From the NCBI RefSeq assembly GCF_021088345.1, contig NZ_CP088156.1, positions 3,782,001 through 3,846,000 on the forward strand: 64,000 bases of DNA. The letters are read 5' to 3'. Shown here in pieces: positions 1 through 10,249 of the stretch. Numbering within the stretch: the stretch's first letter is position 1; the number at the start of each line of letters is the position of its first letter. Below the pieces are notes generated by a model. The model worked only from the letters and a program-made list of their open reading frames with translations, was not told where the DNA came from and ran no database searches. The DNA comes from Bradyrhizobium ontarionense (GTDB taxonomy: Bacteria; Pseudomonadota; Alphaproteobacteria; Rhizobiales; Xanthobacteraceae). The translations under genes and the position numbers were made by a program.

Positions 1-159
1 GCCTGCATCCAGACTCATGGCGGCTTCGGCTTCGCCGAGGAATACGACGTCGAGCGCAAGTTCCGCGAGACGCGGCTCTATCAGGTCGCGCCGATCTCGA
101 CCAATCTCATTCTCTCCTACGTCGCCGAGCACGTGCTCGGCCTGCCGCGCTCGTACTGA
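1..159 (+). CDS. Acyl-CoA dehydrogenase, C-terminal end (partial)
   Basis: The last 52 codons of a gene that enters from the left edge, read in frame from base 1 and ending with GLPRSY and TGA. The residues THGGFGFAEEYDVERKFRE are the classic C-terminal acyl-CoA dehydrogenase signature, the helix near the FAD and acyl-CoA pocket. The enzyme would introduce the alpha-beta double bond into an acyl-CoA. It is followed on the same strand by a CoA-transferase and a MaoC-like dehydratase, which fits activation, oxidation and hydration of one organic acid. The substrate cannot be read from this fragment. Confidence 0.85.
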   Translation, partial: ACIQTHGGFGFAEEYDVERKFRETRLYQVAPISTNLILSYVAEHVLGLPRSY

Positions 160-187
160 TATGCCGCGGTCTATCCATCGCCCGCGG

Positions 188-308
188 CCATCCTTCGAGA
201 CGCCCGCCTGCGGCGGGCTCCTCAGGATGAGGATCTTAGGCGCAGCTACATCTCTCCACCCTCATGGTGAGGAGCGCCGCACTTGCGGCGCGTCTCGAAC
301 CATGAGGC
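188..308. repeat. Palindromic intergenic repeat between acyl-CoA dehydrogenase and CoA-transferase
   Basis: Two imperfect inverted halves. TTCGAGACGC (194-203) pairs with GCGTCTCGAA (290-299), and the CTCCTCAGGATGAGG block is mirrored by CCTCATGGTGAGGAG. Such Rhizobiales intergenic repeats occur in many copies per genome. This one fills nearly the whole gap between two genes transcribed in the same direction, so it could act as an attenuator or mRNA-stability structure. No T-tract is visible. Confidence 0.6.
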
Positions 309-329
309 CCCATTCTATGAGTTCACACC

Positions 330-1439
330 ATGCTGCCGCTTGAAGGGATCACCGTCGTCGCCGTCGAGCAGGCGGTCGCCGCGCCATTCTGCTCGTCGCG
401 CCTCGCCGATGCCGGCGCGCATGTCATCAAGATCGAGCGACCGGAGGGCGATTTCGCGCGCGGCTATGACGCCGCCGCCAAGGGCCAGAGCAGCTATTTC
501 GTCTGGCTCAACCGCGGCAAGGAGTCCGTCGTCGTCGATCTCGCGACGAAAGAAGGCCGCGCCGAGCTGGAGAGGCTGATCGCGAGCGCCGACGTGCTGC
601 TGCAGAACCTCAAGCCCGGCTCGATGGACAAAATGGGCTTTGCGCGCGAGCGGCTGCGCCAGGACTATCCGAAGCTGATCTGCTGCACCATCACCGGTTA
701 TGGCGACTCCGGTCCCTATGCCGATCGCAAGGCCTATGACCTGCTGATCCAGGCGGAGAGCGGGCTCGCCTCGATCACCGGCGGTCCGGACGGGCCGTCG
801 CGCGTCGGCATGTCGATCGTCGACGTCGCGACCGGCGCCACCGCGCATGCCGCGATCCTCGAAGCGCTGATCGGCCGCGGCCGCACCGGTGAGGGCGCCG
901 ACATCCGGATCTCGATGTTCGACGTGATGGCCGACTGGCTCACCGTGCCGCTGCTCAATGCCGAGGCCGGCCATCCGCCCAAGCGCATCGGCCTCGCCCA
1001 TCCCTCGATCGCGCCCTATGGCGTGTTCACCTCGCAGGACGGCAAGGACATCCTGATCTCGATCCAGAGCGAGCGCGAGTGGAAGACGCTGTGCGCCAAG
1101 GTGCTGGAGCAGCCGGCTCTGCCCGACGATCCGCGCTTTGCCAACATGGTCGCGCGCGTGCGCAACCGGACAGAGACCGACGGGATCGTGGCCGCACGTT
1201 TCGCGGCGCTGTCGCGCGACGAACTGCTCGCCAAGCTCGCGAGCGCCGACATCGCCTTTGCCGAGGTCAACAGCATGGCGGATCTCTCGACCCATCCGCA
1301 TCTGCGGCGCATTGACGTGAGCACGCCAAACGGCGTCGTCAGCTATCCGGCCCCGGCCGCCATCGTGGTCGGCGACGACAGGCGTTACGGCGCGGTGCCT
1401 GGTATCGGCGAAGCCGGCTCTTCCGCGCGAAAGGGATGA
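330..1439 (+). CDS. Family III CoA-transferase (CaiB/BaiF)
   Basis: A 369-residue class III CoA-transferase. These enzymes move CoA between carboxylic acids through aspartyl-CoA chemistry and form interlocked dimers. The N-terminal LADAGAHVIKIERPEGD block, the VWLNRGKESVVVDL segment and the Asp of KAYDLLIQAESG (Asp137, the catalytic aspartate position) are all present. The length is slightly below the usual 390-430. The stop is only two bases before the start of the next gene, so the two are probably co-translated. The neighbouring acyl-CoA dehydrogenase and MaoC-like dehydratase suggest it activates an acid for beta-oxidation-like breakdown. The acid cannot be told. Confidence 0.9.
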   Translation: MLPLEGITVVAVEQAVAAPFCSSRLADAGAHVIKIERPEGDFARGYDAAAKGQSSYFVWLNRGKESVVVDLATKEGRAELERLIASADVLLQNLKPGSMDKMGFARERLRQDYPKLICCTITGYGDSGPYADRKAYDLLIQAESGLASITGGPDGPSRVGMSIVDVATGATAHAAILEALIGRGRTGEGADIRISMFDVMADWLTVPLLNAEAGHPPKRIGLAHPSIAPYGVFTSQDGKDILISIQSEREWKTLCAKVLEQPALPDDPRFANMVARVRNRTETDGIVAARFAALSRDELLAKLASADIAFAEVNSMADLSTHPHLRRIDVSTPNGVVSYPAPAAIVVGDDRRYGAVPGIGEAGSSARKG

Positions 1440-1441
1440 TC

Positions 1442-2290
1442 ATGACGGACACGCTCGATCTCGATCGCTTGCGGCAATGGGTCGGCCGCAGCGCCGAGGC
1501 CACCGACATCGTCACCGCCCAGCTCACCAAGGGCCTGCGCGCGACCTTGTTCCAGGACATCGGCGAACCTGATACGGGCGACATCGCACCCTACACGGTG
1601 CACTGGTGCCTGGGCCAGCCGGTGTTTCCGCATGATCAGCTCGGCCCTGACGGCCATCCGACCCGCGGCGGCTTCCTGCCGCCGGTGCCGTTGCCGCGCC
1701 GGATGTGGGCCGGCGGCGAGGTCGCGTTTCTCGATCCGTTGCGCGTCGGCGATGTCGCCACCCGGGTCTCGACCATCTCCGACGTCGCCCTGAAGAGCGG
1801 CTCGACCGGCCAGCTCTGCTTCGTCGCCGTCGAGCATGTCGTGACGACGCCGCGCGGGGTCGCGATCCGCGAGCGCCAGGACATCGTCTACCGCGACATG
1901 GGCGGCGCGCAGCCCGCGCCAGCAAAGGCGCCGCCACCTTCTCCGGTCGCACAGCACAGCGAGACGCGTGTCTCCGATGCGGTGCTGCTGTTCCGTTATT
2001 CTGCGCTGACCTTCAACGGCCACCGCATCCACTACGATCGCGACTACGTCACCAAGGTCGAGGGCTATCCGGGATTGATCTTCCACGGCCCGCTGCAGGC
2101 CGCGCTCTTGGTCGAGTTCGCCGCCAAGCTCAAGGGCAAGGCGCCGGCGAAGTTCGCCTATCGCGGCGTGCAGCCGCTGTTCGAGGGCTCGGAATTCTCG
2201 GTCAACGCCAATGACATTGATGCGGGCCTGGACGTTTGGATCGCCAATGCCGAGCGGCAACCGACTATGAAGGGCACCGCGACCTGGTAG
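1442..2290 (+). CDS. MaoC/FAS1-like dehydratase (HTD2 or mesaconyl-CoA hydratase type)
   Basis: About 282 residues of the double hot-dog dehydratase type that resembles mesaconyl-C4-CoA hydratase and HTD2. An N-terminal half holds GGFLPPVPLPRRMWAGGEV, and a C-terminal MaoC-like half holds the substrate-tunnel motif FNGHRIHYDRDY with its conserved His, then YPGLIFHGPLQAALL. It would hydrate an enoyl-CoA or dehydrate a hydroxyacyl-CoA. The start at 1442 is preferred over the overlapping ATG at 1436 because AAGGG (1431-1435) lies six bases upstream of 1442 but abuts 1436. It belongs to the operon with the CoA-transferase upstream. Confidence 0.8.
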   Translation: MTDTLDLDRLRQWVGRSAEATDIVTAQLTKGLRATLFQDIGEPDTGDIAPYTVHWCLGQPVFPHDQLGPDGHPTRGGFLPPVPLPRRMWAGGEVAFLDPLRVGDVATRVSTISDVALKSGSTGQLCFVAVEHVVTTPRGVAIRERQDIVYRDMGGAQPAPAKAPPPSPVAQHSETRVSDAVLLFRYSALTFNGHRIHYDRDYVTKVEGYPGLIFHGPLQAALLVEFAAKLKGKAPAKFAYRGVQPLFEGSEFSVNANDIDAGLDVWIANAERQPTMKGTATW

Positions 2291-2300
2291 AATACATCCC

Positions 2301-2437
2301 GTCGTTCCGGGGCGAGGCGTCGCGTCAAAGTGGCGAAGCCATTTTGCGCAGAGCATCGAACCCGGAACCTCGAGGAGAGGGAAAAGAAAAGCTCGAGATT
2401 CCGGGTTCGATGCTACGCATCGCCCCGGAATGACGAC
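2301..2437. repeat. REP-like palindromic repeat, copy A
   Basis: A long imperfect palindrome. The outer arms are GTCGTTCCGGGGCGA (2301-2315) and TCGCCCCGGAATGACGAC (2420-2437). The inner arms are CGAACCCGGAACCTCGAG and CTCGAGATTCCGGGTTCG. The same sequence family recurs at 6378-6533 and 56533-56641. It separates two co-directional genes and runs into the region just before the next start codon. Confidence 0.8.
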
Positions 2438-2454
2438 AAACAACGATCGCTCCC

Positions 2455-2460
2455 GAGGAA
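2455..2460 (+). promoter_or_regulatory. Ribosome binding site that decides the TTG start of the decarboxylase
   Basis: GAGGAA lies five bases before a TTG at 2466. The more upstream in-frame ATG at 2430 sits inside the palindromic repeat (its ATG is part of the repeat's GGAATGACG end) and has no Shine-Dalgarno sequence, so the TTG is the better start. Confidence 0.6.
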
Positions 2461-2465
2461 ACGTC

Positions 2466-4085
<1,620 letters not shown>

Positions 4086-4413
4086 CGGCGTTCGATCTAC
4101 GGACGCTTCGTCAAGACATTCCAACGAACGCGACAACGCGTCGCACCCTCGGTGGCAACAGCATGGCGTGCCCCGAAATCAGCATCGACCCGCCCCATCG
4201 GTGGAACGGCGCTTTCCGCGGCAAGCATTTGTTTCAAAAGCTTTCTGCTGAATTCCGCCGGCGCCTTGCAGTCAAGCTGCCGCAAACACCGCGAAATCCT
4301 GCCGCGTCCTGGCGGGCGACGCCATGCCGCGTGCAAGGTCCGACCATCCTGCAATCAAAAATCATTGTCAAAAGGAACGCCATACGATTCAGCGTACCAA
4401 GGGAGTTGAGCGG
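4086..4413. other. Intergenic region without recognised gene
   Basis: A 328-base gap between two + strand genes. It is less GC-rich near its end (4355-4400) and must hold the promoter of the Ala-rich protein gene. I see no convincing -35/-10 pair, RNA gene or terminator. Confidence 0.5.
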
Positions 4414-6132
4414 ATGGCGGACAAGAAGAACCTTCAAACCGCATCATCGAGGAACGACCTCTATCGCCACGTCAGCGTGCTGGCCCTGATGACCGCCCTG
4501 GCGATCACGGCGCTACCGCATCAGGCCAACGCGCTCGCCACGTCCGCGACCACCAACGCCGCAGCGCAGGCGGCGCAGAATGCTGCGGCCAAGGCGGCTG
4601 CGGCCGCCGCAGCGAAGGCCGCGCAGGATGCTGCAGCCAGGGCCGCTGCAACTGCCGCCGCCAAGGCGGCGCAGGACGCCGCCGCCAAGTCAGCCGCGAA
4701 GGCTGCAGCCACCGCCGCCGCCAAGGCTGCAGCCGACACTGCTGCGAAGGCCGCAGCCAGCGCAGCCGCCAAGGCGGCGACAACCGCAGCCTCCACGGCC
4801 GCGGCGAGCACGGCTGCCAAGGCTGCCGCGACGACGACCATGGCTGCGACCACCGCAACGACGACCACCGGCACGGCCGCCAAGCCGGCAGCTGCCACCA
4901 CGACTGCCGCGACCACGAGCACGTCCACCAAGACGGCCACGGCAGCGACGACCGGCACGGCCAAGACCGCAGCCACGAGCACCGGCACCGGCACGGCGGC
5001 CAAGACCACGGCGGCCACCACCACCGTCGCGATCGCGAAGGCCACCGCGACACCTGCCGCCGCCGCGACCCCGGCCAAGGCCGCCGCCGCAGGCTCGTCG
5101 AGCAGCAACGACGCCGTCGCCAAGGCCAACGCCGCCGCACAAGCCGCAGCCCAGACCGCCGCGACCGCCGAAGCGCAGGTCGCCGCCGACCGCAAGGCGA
5201 TCGACGCTGCACGCCAGGCCGAGCAGACTGCGCGCGGCGCCGCGATCGAGGCCCAGGAGCAGGCCGAGAAGAACCCGACCGCGGCCAATCAGGCGGCGGC
5301 CACAGCCAACGCTGCGAAGCTGACCGCGGCCTCCGCTGCGCTGCAAGCGGCCTTCACCAAGCTCGACAAGGACATCGACGTCTCCAACGAGGCCAAGGAA
5401 GCCGCCAACGCCGCCAAGGATACGGCGCGCGAGACCGCCGAGGCTGCCGGGAAGGCGGCTCAGCAGGCTGGCCAGGCTGCCGGCAACGCCAACAATGGCG
5501 GCACCGCCAATGCCGGCGGCACTGCCAACAACGGCGGCACCAAGCCCGCCGCCGGCAACCAGCAGAACCAGGCCGCCCAGGAGGCGGCCGAGCAGGCTGC
5601 ACTGCAAGCCGCGCTAAAGACCGGTGAGCAGGCGCGTGCAGTCGCCCAGCAGAAGACCCAGGCCGCGCAGGCCGCCGCGACGCAGAACCAGAAGGCGGTC
5701 GAGGCTGCGCTGAACCAGAAGATCGGCGCGCTCGATGCGGCGACCGAAGCGGCCGAGCAGAAGGTGAATGCCGACCGGCAGGCACTGGAGCAGGCGCGTC
5801 AGGTGGCACAGCAGGCCAAGCAGGACGCGCAGGAGGCGGCCGAGGTCGTCGAGCGGGCCAACACGGCCGCAAACCAGGCCGCGCTTGCCGCCGCCAATGC
5901 CAAGGCACAGACCACGGCCAACACCTTCAACCAGGCCAATGCCACGCTGACCGCCGACAACCAGGCTCTGACCCAGACCCGCGAAGCCGGCGAGCAGCAG
6001 GAGCAGGCGCTACGCGCGACCGCTCAGCAGCAGGTCCAGGCCGGCTACACGGCGGCGCAGCAGGCAACCCAGGCCGCCTGGGCCGAGGCACAACAGATCG
6101 GCAACGCTGCGCTTGCCGCGCTCGAGCAGTAA
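4414..6132 (+). CDS. Secreted alanine/lysine-rich low-complexity protein
   Basis: About 572 residues. I do not recognise a family. The start at 4414 is preferred to an upstream in-frame ATG at 4324 because AGGGAG lies eight bases before it and it gives a proper signal peptide (residues about 18-42, HVSVLALMTALAITALPHQANA). Residues about 45-165 are almost only Ala, Lys, Thr and Asp in an A-K-A-A pattern. Residues about 165-240 are Thr/Ala/Gly-rich. The rest has heptad-like AEAQVAADRKA and AEQKVNADRQALEQARQ segments, broken near the middle by a Gly/Asn tract (NNGGTANAGG). It is probably a long periplasmic or surface helical protein, reminiscent of TolA or histone-H1 tails in composition only. 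A strong terminator follows. Confidence 0.7.
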   Translation: MADKKNLQTASSRNDLYRHVSVLALMTALAITALPHQANALATSATTNAAAQAAQNAAAKAAAAAAAKAAQDAAARAAATAAAKAAQDAAAKSAAKAAATAAAKAAADTAAKAAASAAAKAATTAASTAAASTAAKAAATTTMAATTATTTTGTAAKPAAATTTAATTSTSTKTATAATTGTAKTAATSTGTGTAAKTTAATTTVAIAKATATPAAAATPAKAAAAGSSSSNDAVAKANAAAQAAAQTAATAEAQVAADRKAIDAARQAEQTARGAAIEAQEQAEKNPTAANQAAATANAAKLTAASAALQAAFTKLDKDIDVSNEAKEAANAAKDTARETAEAAGKAAQQAGQAAGNANNGGTANAGGTANNGGTKPAAGNQQNQAAQEAAEQAALQAALKTGEQARAVAQQKTQAAQAAATQNQKAVEAALNQKIGALDAATEAAEQKVNADRQALEQARQVAQQAKQDAQEAAEVVERANTAANQAALAAANAKAQTTANTFNQANATLTADNQALTQTREAGEQQEQALRATAQQQVQAGYTAAQQATQAAWAEAQQIGNAALAALEQ

Positions 6133-6300
6133 GGCCGCTGCGCTCCGCGCCGCTCGCCCGGGCGGCGCGGACCGGACAACAACAAAAAGGCCGTGACAAG
6201 CCGCATGCCGAACCAACCGGGAACTGCGCACGCGGCGGGATCTAACCTCACCCGCCGCGTGAGATGCCCCCGGCCCCCATCCGCCCGGCATGCACTGCCC

Positions 6301-6333
6301 TGAGCCCCGCCCCCCTGCGGGGCTCATTTTTTT
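6301..6333 (+). terminator. Rho-independent terminator
   Basis: A perfect ten-base stem TGAGCCCCGC (6301-6310) and GCGGGGCTCA (6317-6326) with a six-base loop, followed by seven T residues (6327-6333). It ends transcription of the Ala-rich protein gene, 170 bases after its stop. Confidence 0.92.
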
Positions 6334-6377
6334 GGTTCTACTGCGTTACAAAGAGCCGCACAGTCGCGTTTTCACTG

Positions 6378-6533
6378 TCATTCCGGGGCAATCGTCAATG
6401 CGAAGGCGCGAAGCGGCTGCGCGTTGACGATTGAACCCGGAATCTCGAAATTGTTCAGAACAGACCCAAGACAAGATCGAGACAATATCGAGATTCCGGG
6501 TTCAAGGCCTGCGGCCTTGCCCCGGAATGCCGG
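6378..6533. repeat. REP-like palindromic repeat, copy B
   Basis: The same family as 2301-2437 and 56533-56641: an outer TCATTCCGGGGC and GCCCCGGAATG pair, and inner GAACCCGGAATCTCGA and TCGAGATTCCGGGTTC arms around a variable centre. It lies between two convergent genes, after the terminator. Confidence 0.8.
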
Positions 6534-6747
6534 TCATTGTGACGCAGTCGGATTAGTTGGGCGCCGCACCGGGCTTTCGATCTGGGTCGGCGCGGCCTCA
6601 CCCGCCGCCCTTGTACGGCGCAGGCAGCCGCGTTCACGCTCCGCTCAGCACGGCTCTCGTCCGTATGCGTGGATGGCCTCGCATGAGAAGCATCCTGGCG
6701 ACGATACCTCGCGTGCGCGGCGCCCGGGTCAAAGCCCGATCACACGC

Positions 6748-8466
6748 TCAGTACTGGAAGCGCACGCCGACGACGCCGACCACGGCCATGAAATTGTTGA
6801 GCGCTATGTTGGAGCGGGTCCACTCGGTGCGGATCTCGCTCTTCAGCTGAACGTTGCGGTTCATCTTGTAGGTGCCGCCGGCGGCGACGAACGTGCGCTG
6901 ATCGGTCCGCCCGATGCCAACGAACTGATCCTGTCCATAGCCGCCGCGCAGCGTTCCGATCAGCCAGGGCTCGAACTGATGGTCGACCTGCATGATCACA
7001 TCGCGCGACAGGATGCCCGAGACGTTCAATGCCGGCGTTTCCGACGCCTGCGAACGCGCCACGAGCACGAAGGTCGTGGTATCGGTCGCGGCCCAGGCCA
7101 AGGTCGCATCCGCGATCACGCCGCTGATGTTCGGCATCGCAGGCGAGTCCATGCGGCGCGTGAGGTAGCCGACCGACGCTTCGCCGGTCAGCGATCCCAG
7201 GTTGACGACCGCGCCGCCGCGCGCGGCAATGCCGCTGGAGTCGCGGCGCTGGCCGTTGAAGTCGACCTCCAGATCGTGGTTACGGCGATCGAAGCTCATG
7301 TCGATGAAGGGCGAGATGTTCGGCGTCAGCACATAGGTGACGCGGACCTGCGCGCCAGGCTGGGTATAGTTGCGGTCCTGCGTCCGCAGCGGGACGTTGG
7401 TCGTGATCATCGCATCATTGAAGACGACGCGATCGAGCGATCCCTTGAACGCGATCTCGGCCGGACCGAGCTTCTGCACCACGCCCGCGCTGCCGCCGAA
7501 GGTGGTGACGCGCGGCAGTTTCAGCAGGCCCGGAATCGTCAGCGCGTCATTGACGAAACGCGCTTCGCCGGTGATCGCGGTGCCCTCGGTGACGTCGTAG
7601 CGTCCCTGCGCGCGCGCCTCGAAGGTCGGATGGCTGATCGAACGGACGTTGGTGTCCTCGGTGTAGGCGCCCCGGAAATCGGCGTTGAGCTGATGCCGCT
7701 CCCATTGCGAGCGCACCGAGACTTCCGTTGCCACGATGGCGACCGGTGATCCCGGTCCGCCCGTTCGCCGGGTGGGATTGTTGTCATAGCCGGCCTGGAT
7801 CTCGACCGCCGGCTTCACCAGGAACGACCCAACGGTCACGCCGGTCGGATCGTAGGGCTTGGCTTCGGCGGTGACCGGCGGCGGCTTCACGGTGTCGAGA
7901 TTGCGATCGGGCAGGACGTCGCGGTTGCGCAGCACGCCCACCGGCTGGACAGCGGCGACGGCTTCGTCGGCCGGCGCTGGCTTTGCGGCAATCTGCTTCG
8001 GCGCCGCGCGGGCGATCTCGCGCGGCGGCTCGGTCTTCGGCACCATGGCGCCGCGAACCGGCTGGAACGCCGCCTGTGCGAACGCCGGGCTGCCGGTCGG
8101 CAGACCGCCCTTGCCCGCAGGCGTGAGCGGCGGCGCGCCGGCCTCGCGCACCGGACGCAACAGCGCACTGATGCTGCGCGGGTCCTGGCGCATCATCAGC
8201 GTGCGGCTGTCGTTCGCGATCCGGGGCACGTTGTAATAGATGCTGCGCGCGGTGACGTGGCGAAAGAACAAGCGATCGGACCGCCCCGGAACGACGTCCG
8301 TCGGCTTGGCCTTGATCGTCTGCTGCGCGGACGCGTCGGCCACCATGACGGCCAGAAGCAGCACCTCGACGAGCGCGAGCGTCACGCCCTTCTGGGTGCG
8401 CGTCAGGATCAGCCGCTTCGTCCGCACGGCGAACGCGCCGGTCTTGTGGGAATCGGAGGCTTGCAA
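6748..8466 (-). CDS. Outer-membrane beta-barrel protein (BBP2-like)
   Basis: A 572-residue exported protein. A hydrophobic segment (VTLALVEVLLLAVMVADASAQ) ends in a signal-peptidase-like site. A proline-rich spacer of about 170 residues follows, then about 340 residues of alternating beta strands (for example GSFLVKPAVEIQAGYDNNPTR) that end in VVGVRFQY, an aromatic C-terminus as expected for Bam-dependent insertion. It resembles the BBP2 outer-membrane barrel families of Rhizobiales. The longest frame begins at a TTG without a clear ribosome site. A GTG at 8427 is an alternative that would give a tidier signal peptide. It is convergent with the Ala-rich secreted protein. Cargo or function is unknown. 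Confidence 0.75.
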   Translation of the reverse strand: MQASDSHKTGAFAVRTKRLILTRTQKGVTLALVEVLLLAVMVADASAQQTIKAKPTDVVPGRSDRLFFRHVTARSIYYNVPRIANDSRTLMMRQDPRSISALLRPVREAGAPPLTPAGKGGLPTGSPAFAQAAFQPVRGAMVPKTEPPREIARAAPKQIAAKPAPADEAVAAVQPVGVLRNRDVLPDRNLDTVKPPPVTAEAKPYDPTGVTVGSFLVKPAVEIQAGYDNNPTRRTGGPGSPVAIVATEVSVRSQWERHQLNADFRGAYTEDTNVRSISHPTFEARAQGRYDVTEGTAITGEARFVNDALTIPGLLKLPRVTTFGGSAGVVQKLGPAEIAFKGSLDRVVFNDAMITTNVPLRTQDRNYTQPGAQVRVTYVLTPNISPFIDMSFDRRNHDLEVDFNGQRRDSSGIAARGGAVVNLGSLTGEASVGYLTRRMDSPAMPNISGVIADATLAWAATDTTTFVLVARSQASETPALNVSGILSRDVIMQVDHQFEPWLIGTLRGGYGQDQFVGIGRTDQRTFVAAGGTYKMNRNVQLKSEIRTEWTRSNIALNNFMAVVGVVGVRFQY

Positions 8467-8609
8467 CGGAAAACCAGGCTACGCAGAACAACACGCGAGA
8501 CGTCGGGCCACCGCCGCCATGACACATGCTCGATGCCTGCGACCGGTTCCCTTGACGTCCAGGTAGCCGACGAACGTCGGCGGAAATTGTGCCGAGCTGA
8601 GGAGATTTC

Positions 8610-8789
8610 ATGCGAGATTGCGGATCATTTGCAGAACGGCGCTTCGACGCGATTCGAAGCGCCTGCAGACGTTCGCGGATAGAACTAATTAGTCAGGACG
8701 ATGATGCGCGCAGTGACGATGCACGCAGTGATGCCGCACGCACGCCGCAACTCCTCTCCGATCTTGACGGAAATCCGGCGCGGCCCTGA
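8610..8789 (+). CDS. Possible small protein, 59 residues
   Basis: An ATG preceded by GAGGAG (8599-8604) with five-base spacing opens a 59-codon frame (MRDCGSFAERRF to DLDGNPARP). It is charged, has no signal peptide and matches nothing I recognise. A perfect inverted repeat GGCGCTTCGA/TCGAAGCGCC (8638-8663) lies inside it, which may instead mark a structured or regulatory region. The surrounding 427-base gap otherwise separates two leftward genes. The only support is the ribosome site. Confidence 0.3.
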   Translation: MRDCGSFAERRFDAIRSACRRSRIELISQDDDARSDDARSDAARTPQLLSDLDGNPARP

Positions 8790-8893
8790 TGCCGTCTGAC
8801 GATCGCCTGATGCCTCGGATCTGAAGTCCATGCCCCGCACGCCGCTTGCGAGCTTGGTCTCGTCGACCCGAATCGGCGATCGGATCGTCAGGC

Positions 8894-9691
8894 TCACGAG
8901 GCTAGAAATCCGCCATCGGCCGCGAGCACGTGGCCGACGACATAGGCCGACGCGTCCGACAGGAGCCACACCACGGCTTCTGCGATGTCCTCCGGCTGCC
9001 CGATCCGGCGCAGCGGCAGGCCCGCGGCCACGGTCGCGATATCGCCGACACCCGCACGCAGCATCATGTCGGTGACGACCCGTCCCGGCGCGATCGCGTT
9101 GATCCGCACGCCACGCGGCGCAGCCTCCATCGCGGCCGAGCGGGTCAGCGAGATGACCGCGGCCTTCGATGCCGAATAGAGCGCAAGCCCGGCGTTCGGA
9201 TTGCGCACGCCGCTCACCGAGGCGTTGATCACGATGCGCCCCTGCCCGCGCGCATACATCGCCGCCAGTTGCGCGCGCAGACACAGGAATACCGAGCGCA
9301 CATTGGCGTCGAACACGTCGTCATAGATCCCGCCACCCTGCTGCTCCAGCGGCGCACGCCGTTCCTGGAAGCCGGCATTGTTGAAGGCGGCGTCGAGCCG
9401 GCCATAACGATCGAGCGCGGTCGCGACCAGGCGCTCGACCTCCTCCTGCCGTGTCACGTCGGCTCTGACGGCGATGGCCTCGACGCCGAAGGCGCGGCAG
9501 TCCAAGGCTGCCGCTTCCAGCTCGGCCTCGCGCCGGCCGGCGATCAGCACCGCCTCGGCGCCTTCCGCCGCCATCCTGAGCGCCGCGGCCCGACCGATGC
9601 CGGAGCCGCCGCCGGTGACCAGGCAGACCTTGCCGCGCATCCGCCCCTCGGATGACACGGCGCTCCCGGCGCGAGCCACAGCGTTGCTCAT
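8894..9691 (-). CDS. Short-chain dehydrogenase/reductase
   Basis: About 265 residues of the classical SDR fold. The NAD(P) motif is TGGGSGIG, followed by the NNAG motif and the catalytic Ser, Tyr and Lys (INASVSGV and YSASKAAV). The C-terminal GQPEDIAEAVVWLLSDASAYVVG block is typical of FabG-like members. The start at 9691 (MSNAVARAG) is preferred because GGAGAG lies seven bases upstream, and longer frames would run through the operator of the neighbouring regulator. It is divergent from a MarR gene with a perfect palindrome between them, so it is probably controlled by that regulator. The substrate is unknown. Confidence 0.88.
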   Translation of the reverse strand: MSNAVARAGSAVSSEGRMRGKVCLVTGGGSGIGRAAALRMAAEGAEAVLIAGRREAELEAAALDCRAFGVEAIAVRADVTRQEEVERLVATALDRYGRLDAAFNNAGFQERRAPLEQQGGGIYDDVFDANVRSVFLCLRAQLAAMYARGQGRIVINASVSGVRNPNAGLALYSASKAAVISLTRSAAMEAAPRGVRINAIAPGRVVTDMMLRAGVGDIATVAAGLPLRRIGQPEDIAEAVVWLLSDASAYVVGHVLAADGGFLAS

Positions 9692-9741
9692 CGCGCGCTC
9701 TCCACAACTCGATGCCCGGCGCGCCATTGCGCCGGAAATTT

Positions 9742-9756
9742 GTTGTATGATACAAC
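9742..9756. promoter_or_regulatory. Probable MarR operator
   Basis: The perfect palindrome GTTGTAT-G-ATACAAC lies 20 bases before the MarR start and 50 bases before the divergent SDR start. Its size and AT-rich core match MarR-family operators. It could control both genes. Confidence 0.7.
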
Positions 9757-9776
9757 TATCGTCGCTGGAGATCAAG

Positions 9777-10241
9777 ATGACCGATGCCACACTGGTCGAC
9801 GACATCCGTGCCGCTTCGCGCCTGATGGTGCGGGAGCTCGGCTTCATGGAAGCAACGGTGGCCGCGACCGACCATCCTCCGTCCGCTGTTCACACCATCC
9901 TGGAGATCGGCCTGCGCGGACCGATGACGGCGCTGCAGCTCGGCGAGATCTTGCATCTTGAAAAATCCAGCGTCAGCCGCATGGTGCGAAAGCTGATCGA
10001 CGGCGGCGAGTTGCAGGAGATGATCGATCCCGGCGACGCCCGCATCAAGCCGCTATCGCTCACCGCCAAGGGACGGCGGACGCTGGCCGCGCTGCACGCA
10101 TTCGGCCGCCAACAGGTTCGAGGCGCCCTGGCGTCGCTGTCGAAGACCGAGCAGCGCGCCGTGCGCGAGGGCCTGATCCTCTATGCCCGCGCGCTGAAGG
10201 CGTCGCGCTCCGCGGAAGAGGAGATGCAGCTGTCGCGTTGA
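9777..10241 (+). CDS. MarR-family transcriptional regulator
   Basis: 154 residues. A winged helix-turn-helix is visible in LQLGEILHLEKSSVSRMVRKLIDGGEL, followed by the wing DPGDARIKPLSLTAKGRRTL, with dimerisation helices at both ends. The start at 9777 has GGAG seven bases upstream and lies just after the palindrome at 9742-9756. MarR proteins usually repress themselves and a divergent neighbour and release on binding a small phenolic or lipophilic ligand. The divergent SDR is the natural target here. Confidence 0.9.
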   Translation: MTDATLVDDIRAASRLMVRELGFMEATVAATDHPPSAVHTILEIGLRGPMTALQLGEILHLEKSSVSRMVRKLIDGGELQEMIDPGDARIKPLSLTAKGRRTLAALHAFGRQQVRGALASLSKTEQRAVREGLILYARALKASRSAEEEMQLSR

Positions 10242-10249
10242 CGACGCGG

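Noticed and set aside
4505..5607. Long minus-strand frames across the Ala-rich gene
   Set aside because: They arise from the GCC/GCG codon repeats read backward; they have no ribosome site, and the + strand has a signal peptide and terminator.
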